From Opisthorchis felineus (Eukaryota; Platyhelminthes; Trematoda; Opisthorchiida; Opisthorchiidae): DNA of 64,000 nucleotides. Each line of letters opens with the position of its first letter. Positions within the stretch are counted from its first letter, which is position 1. The position numbers were made by a program, and so were the translations under genes. The stretch covers positions 79,277 to 143,276 of the forward strand of contig SJOL01004119.1 in NCBI GenBank assembly GCA_004794785.1, read 5' to 3'. This document shows positions 61,383-64,000 of the stretch, in pieces. The notes beneath the pieces were generated by a model. That model worked only from the letters and a program-made list of their open reading frames with translations. It was not told the origin of the DNA and made no database searches.

Positions 61383-62689
61383 GTGATTAAGTGTCACCAT
61401 CATCGGTAGCAGCAGCTTTAAACTGTGTATGGTTAATACGTTGGTCCCAAATGCCACAGTTCCGTTCACCGATTATGGGTAGATGTTCGCAGTGGAGGCA
61501 GGAGGCTGTCAATCGGATAGCAGTGTTGGAGCTTTTTGACACGGGTGTAAGCTATACATCGAAGGCAAGAGGCTGAATATACAAAAACCACCGTCTGAGT
61601 GACTACGATACACATTTCATTGTCTCTCAACATCGACATGCCCCGTCTAAATACCTCAAAAAAGAAAGATCACTGATGCCAATACGACTGAGTTCGCTGG
61701 ACTTCGGTCTCCGTCACCAGGTCATTAGCTGAGCCCCCTTAGCAAGCTTCCGAGCAGCACATGTCTAGAGGAGAAGGGCTCTCATATTAAGTCAGTCTGC
61801 AGACATTCGAAGCACATTCCCAAACAAGCGAAATCTATGGAGTGTTATTGGCTCGTTTATTGGATGTGAAGGCCACTCATCACCATCATCACCACACCGA
61901 CAACATAACATCAGCGTTTAACACTGATGCTTCCCTGTCACTCTACGTACGCCAGTATAGCTGATCATAAGTTCCTGAAAGATTCAAACAATACTCCGGA
62001 CACATCGACAGTCAAACTGCGAAGGCTCTCAAAATCTACAGTTCACTGTGACCAGGTTTCTGGTCCGTACATGATGAACTGCAGCATTGTACACTAAACC
62101 CATGACGGGCAAAGTGATGTCGTATCGACACCAGAGATGTCGCAAGTCCATCAATACTATCGACGGCACTACCTTAGCTGTGCAAAATACTTTTCATACA
62201 ACTATGGAAGGAGTAAAGAGTGGAAGGACGGGAGACGGACTTATTGCTAAAATCCCTATGTTCCTAAAAAAAGGCCAACAGCATGATGTCTGCAACCTTC
62301 TTAAGACAGAAATAAACAGATTCTCATCAATATTACATTTTTAGCCCAAGATAATCGTCCACCAAGTCGATCTCAGACGAAATGAGACGAGTTACTTATG
62401 TACTGAGATTTTAAGTGACTAGGACTGTATTTGACGCTGTTTGCGGGTGTCCAATCGAGCAAGAAAACCTCTCCTCAATGGCTGAATGCTATACTAACAC
62501 CTGTAAGTCAACTGCCAGACTTTACAAGCAGCTCAACTTGCCACTTAAACGCCAGTATGCCTCACTGGCGGACTGCCAACGGCGATTAAAGTACTCCAGC
62601 TATGGTCATTATTGACGCCCCAAAGACGTAGGGAGGGGAGTCTCTGCTATACGTTGACGAATTAGAATTAGGGTTTGTGAGTCATAGTG
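61383..62689. other. Repeat-like region, unassigned
   Basis: Between two LINE fragments. CCAGGTTTCTGGTCCGTACA (62.05 kb) and TAGCTGAGCCCCCTTAGC (61.73 kb; similar TTTAGCTGAGCCCCCTG at 36.16 kb) suggest LINE untranslated sequence. Small plus-strand frames at 62.09-62.34 and 62.42-62.62 kb show no motif. Confidence 0.4.
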
Positions 62690-63250
62690 ATGACGATGTC
62701 GACACTTCCTCTGCGAGCATTGAATGTACTTCACATGTGGACGATGGAGTGTAAGCTACCTATCACCTATGAGAAGTCCGTCATGCTTCTTATTGGAGGC
62801 ACCGCTCGCAAAGAGGTCCGTCTCGAGTGATTAATCCTCTGGGAAAGATCTTGAGGTCGCTACCACCCAAGAACACGGGGGATACGAAAATCGGGGCAGC
62901 TTCCACAGTCTGTCTCGCAAGAGTGACCAAACTATAACCTCAAACGTTCCATCTGACCTACAGTGCCCGTGTTAGCCCCATATTCGAAAACGTTCAAATC
63001 TACGGAAACTTTCTTTAAGAAAAATCAGGAGGAACGAAATATAAATTGCACACGGCGTACGTCCTACATGTTTGTGTCTCCTTCCAATGGAGTACCGACG
63101 TAGTACAGACTATTACACATACGGTAGGCACAGCACTCTGGAGCATGTTTTAAATGAAGGAATTCTTCGCTCGCAACAAGAGCCCGGGAAACCTAATCGT
63201 CGTTGCAACCTTCACTGAAGAAAATAAACCCTTCGAACATCGCTAAGAGA
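62690..63250 (+). mobile_element. Jockey-like LINE RT C-terminal fragment
   Basis: HMWTMECKLPITYEKSVMLL (62.74 kb) resembles 'W...w.l.lN..Ks.vl'; TKIGAASTVCLARVT (62.89 kb) and LLPMEYRRSTDYYTYGRHST (63.08 kb) resemble 'dLfPmeyRRlrgDl.lty.l'. Several frame changes. It runs up to the 5' end of the next LINE. The assignment is by pattern only. Confidence 0.5.
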
Positions 63251-63265
63251 TTCGACCAAACAGTT

Positions 63266-64000
63266 GGGTGACGGTTTGTGTACCTCCTTGACCCATTGAG
63301 CTATAGTAGGGGTGACCGTGAGATATTGTAGTCTCTCGTGCCAGGTAGATTAATGGGTAGAGGTCTGGCCAGCACAGTCTCCTGGTCCTCCAGGATGCGG
63401 GTTAGAACATGCGTAGTGATTTGTTCTTTAAAAAAGAGGATGCACTGACACTTCCACCAAGCGCCGCAGCCTTGCAGTCACGATTTTGAGCCAAAGGCCT
63501 TGGTAGAGGACCTTATTCGTCCTCCTGTCTAGGTGGGGGCGACTTGACAGTATACCGGTCCACGTACAACCGTGATTCGTACAACTAAAAATACTGTCAC
63601 GCCACATCGGCCGTCGCGTGGTGTCATCGTTCGGGTCGCCTTAATTGCTGCATACAGCAGGGTGGGTAAGCGAAAACAGGCTACTGATGACGCCTCCCTT
63701 CTTTCTCTTTACCACACTTTTTCTCCCCCTCCCCTCCACCTCATTATTAACTTCCTCCATGTAGGCACATCCGTTAGGACTACCCCCATTCGTTTTGCAT
63801 CGGTTCTGGCCGCAACATCCGCGCGCCATCCGGTGCCGACAGCCTCAGCCACTTCGAAATCGACCTTCAAGCCTCGATACCCGGTATATCTAACCACTTT
63901 TAACGTTCGCACTCTGAAGCAAGCAGGAGAACAAGCCGCTCTTGCTCTCATACTGGACTCGCCTGACATTGATGTGCGCAAGCGCAATGGTTGAGCTAAC
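63266..64000 (+). mobile_element. LINE, 5' part, continuing beyond the window
   Basis: TGACGGTTTGTGTACCTCCT ... GAGCCAAAGGCCTTGGTAGA ... CATCGGCCGTCGCGTGGTGT align with 28.38-28.75 kb. An open frame 63572-63994 leads into YLTTFNVRTLKQAGEQAALA, the start of the LINE apurinic-type endonuclease ('tfNvRTLkq.gqqaaLa.tLdsl.iDv'), then hits a stop after DVRKRNG where 'CC.SETRIQD' is expected. The rest lies outside the window, so it cannot be said whether the frame resumes. Confidence 0.85.

Noticed and set aside
1..64000. CRISPR array, bacterial operons or phage-like modules
   Set aside because: No regularly spaced repeats, ribosome-binding sites or compact gene runs; the window is eukaryotic with introns and non-LTR elements.

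Overview
The window looks like a stretch of a trematode (fluke) nuclear genome. Coding sequence is sparse and split into short exons by GT..AG introns of up to about 14 kb, surrounded by decayed non-LTR retrotransposons and tRNA-derived SINEs. There is no bacterial operon structure. The LINE endonuclease/reverse transcriptase (RT) fragments and the '[16 protein letters not shown]'-type antisense reading of the SINE resemble, from memory, material common in opisthorchiid liver-fluke gene sets (Clonorchis/Opisthorchis). The genus is an inference.

The one gene I can build lies on the minus strand: a PLAT-domain lipoxygenase-like protein running from about 59.35 kb down to 35.35 kb, with a possible last exon at 33.8 kb. 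Fourteen exons join with mutually compatible phases (15 with the tentative last exon) and have no internal stop. They cover a PLAT domain, then the lipoxygenase domain: the W..ND.CFG.Q...G.NP block, the LYLLDY block, the FLPTDP...AKLWV...HPIY block, the NYPYRHDAL block and the LG.YESDYI..P block. The full model is about 736 residues. It appears to lack most of the catalytic iron ligands: the second His of the H-x4-H pair is Arg, the His-Ala-Ala-Val-Asn segment is absent, and the proposed C-terminus ends in Val instead of Ile. It therefore looks like an intact but non-catalytic lipoxygenase-fold protein, which is the main finding here.

Layout. 1-28.4 kb: no gene I can support; one short LINE endonuclease remnant (4.6-4.9 kb), SINE copies (1.75, 17.3, 26.7 kb) and anonymous sequence. 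28.4-29.97 kb: a 5' LINE piece with a SINE at its broken 3' end. 30-33.3 kb: anonymous, including a purine-rich stretch open in several frames on both strands. 33.3-59.4 kb: the lipoxygenase-like gene. Its 13.8-kb intron (41.15-54.99 kb) carries two long decayed LINEs back to back (CR1-like 43.15-45.56 kb, RTE-like 45.7-47.96 kb), and another intron holds a YADD-box RT fragment at 37.5 kb. 59.4-64 kb: dense LINE remnants ending with the 5' part of a LINE that runs off the window and is homologous to the one at 28.4 kb.

Every LINE fragment whose strand I could read is on the plus strand, antisense to the gene. All LINE reading frames are broken by stops, frameshifts and deletions, while the lipoxygenase-like exons are clean, so the gene has probably been kept by selection. 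Family assignments come from motif recognition by eye; no database search or splice predictor was run.
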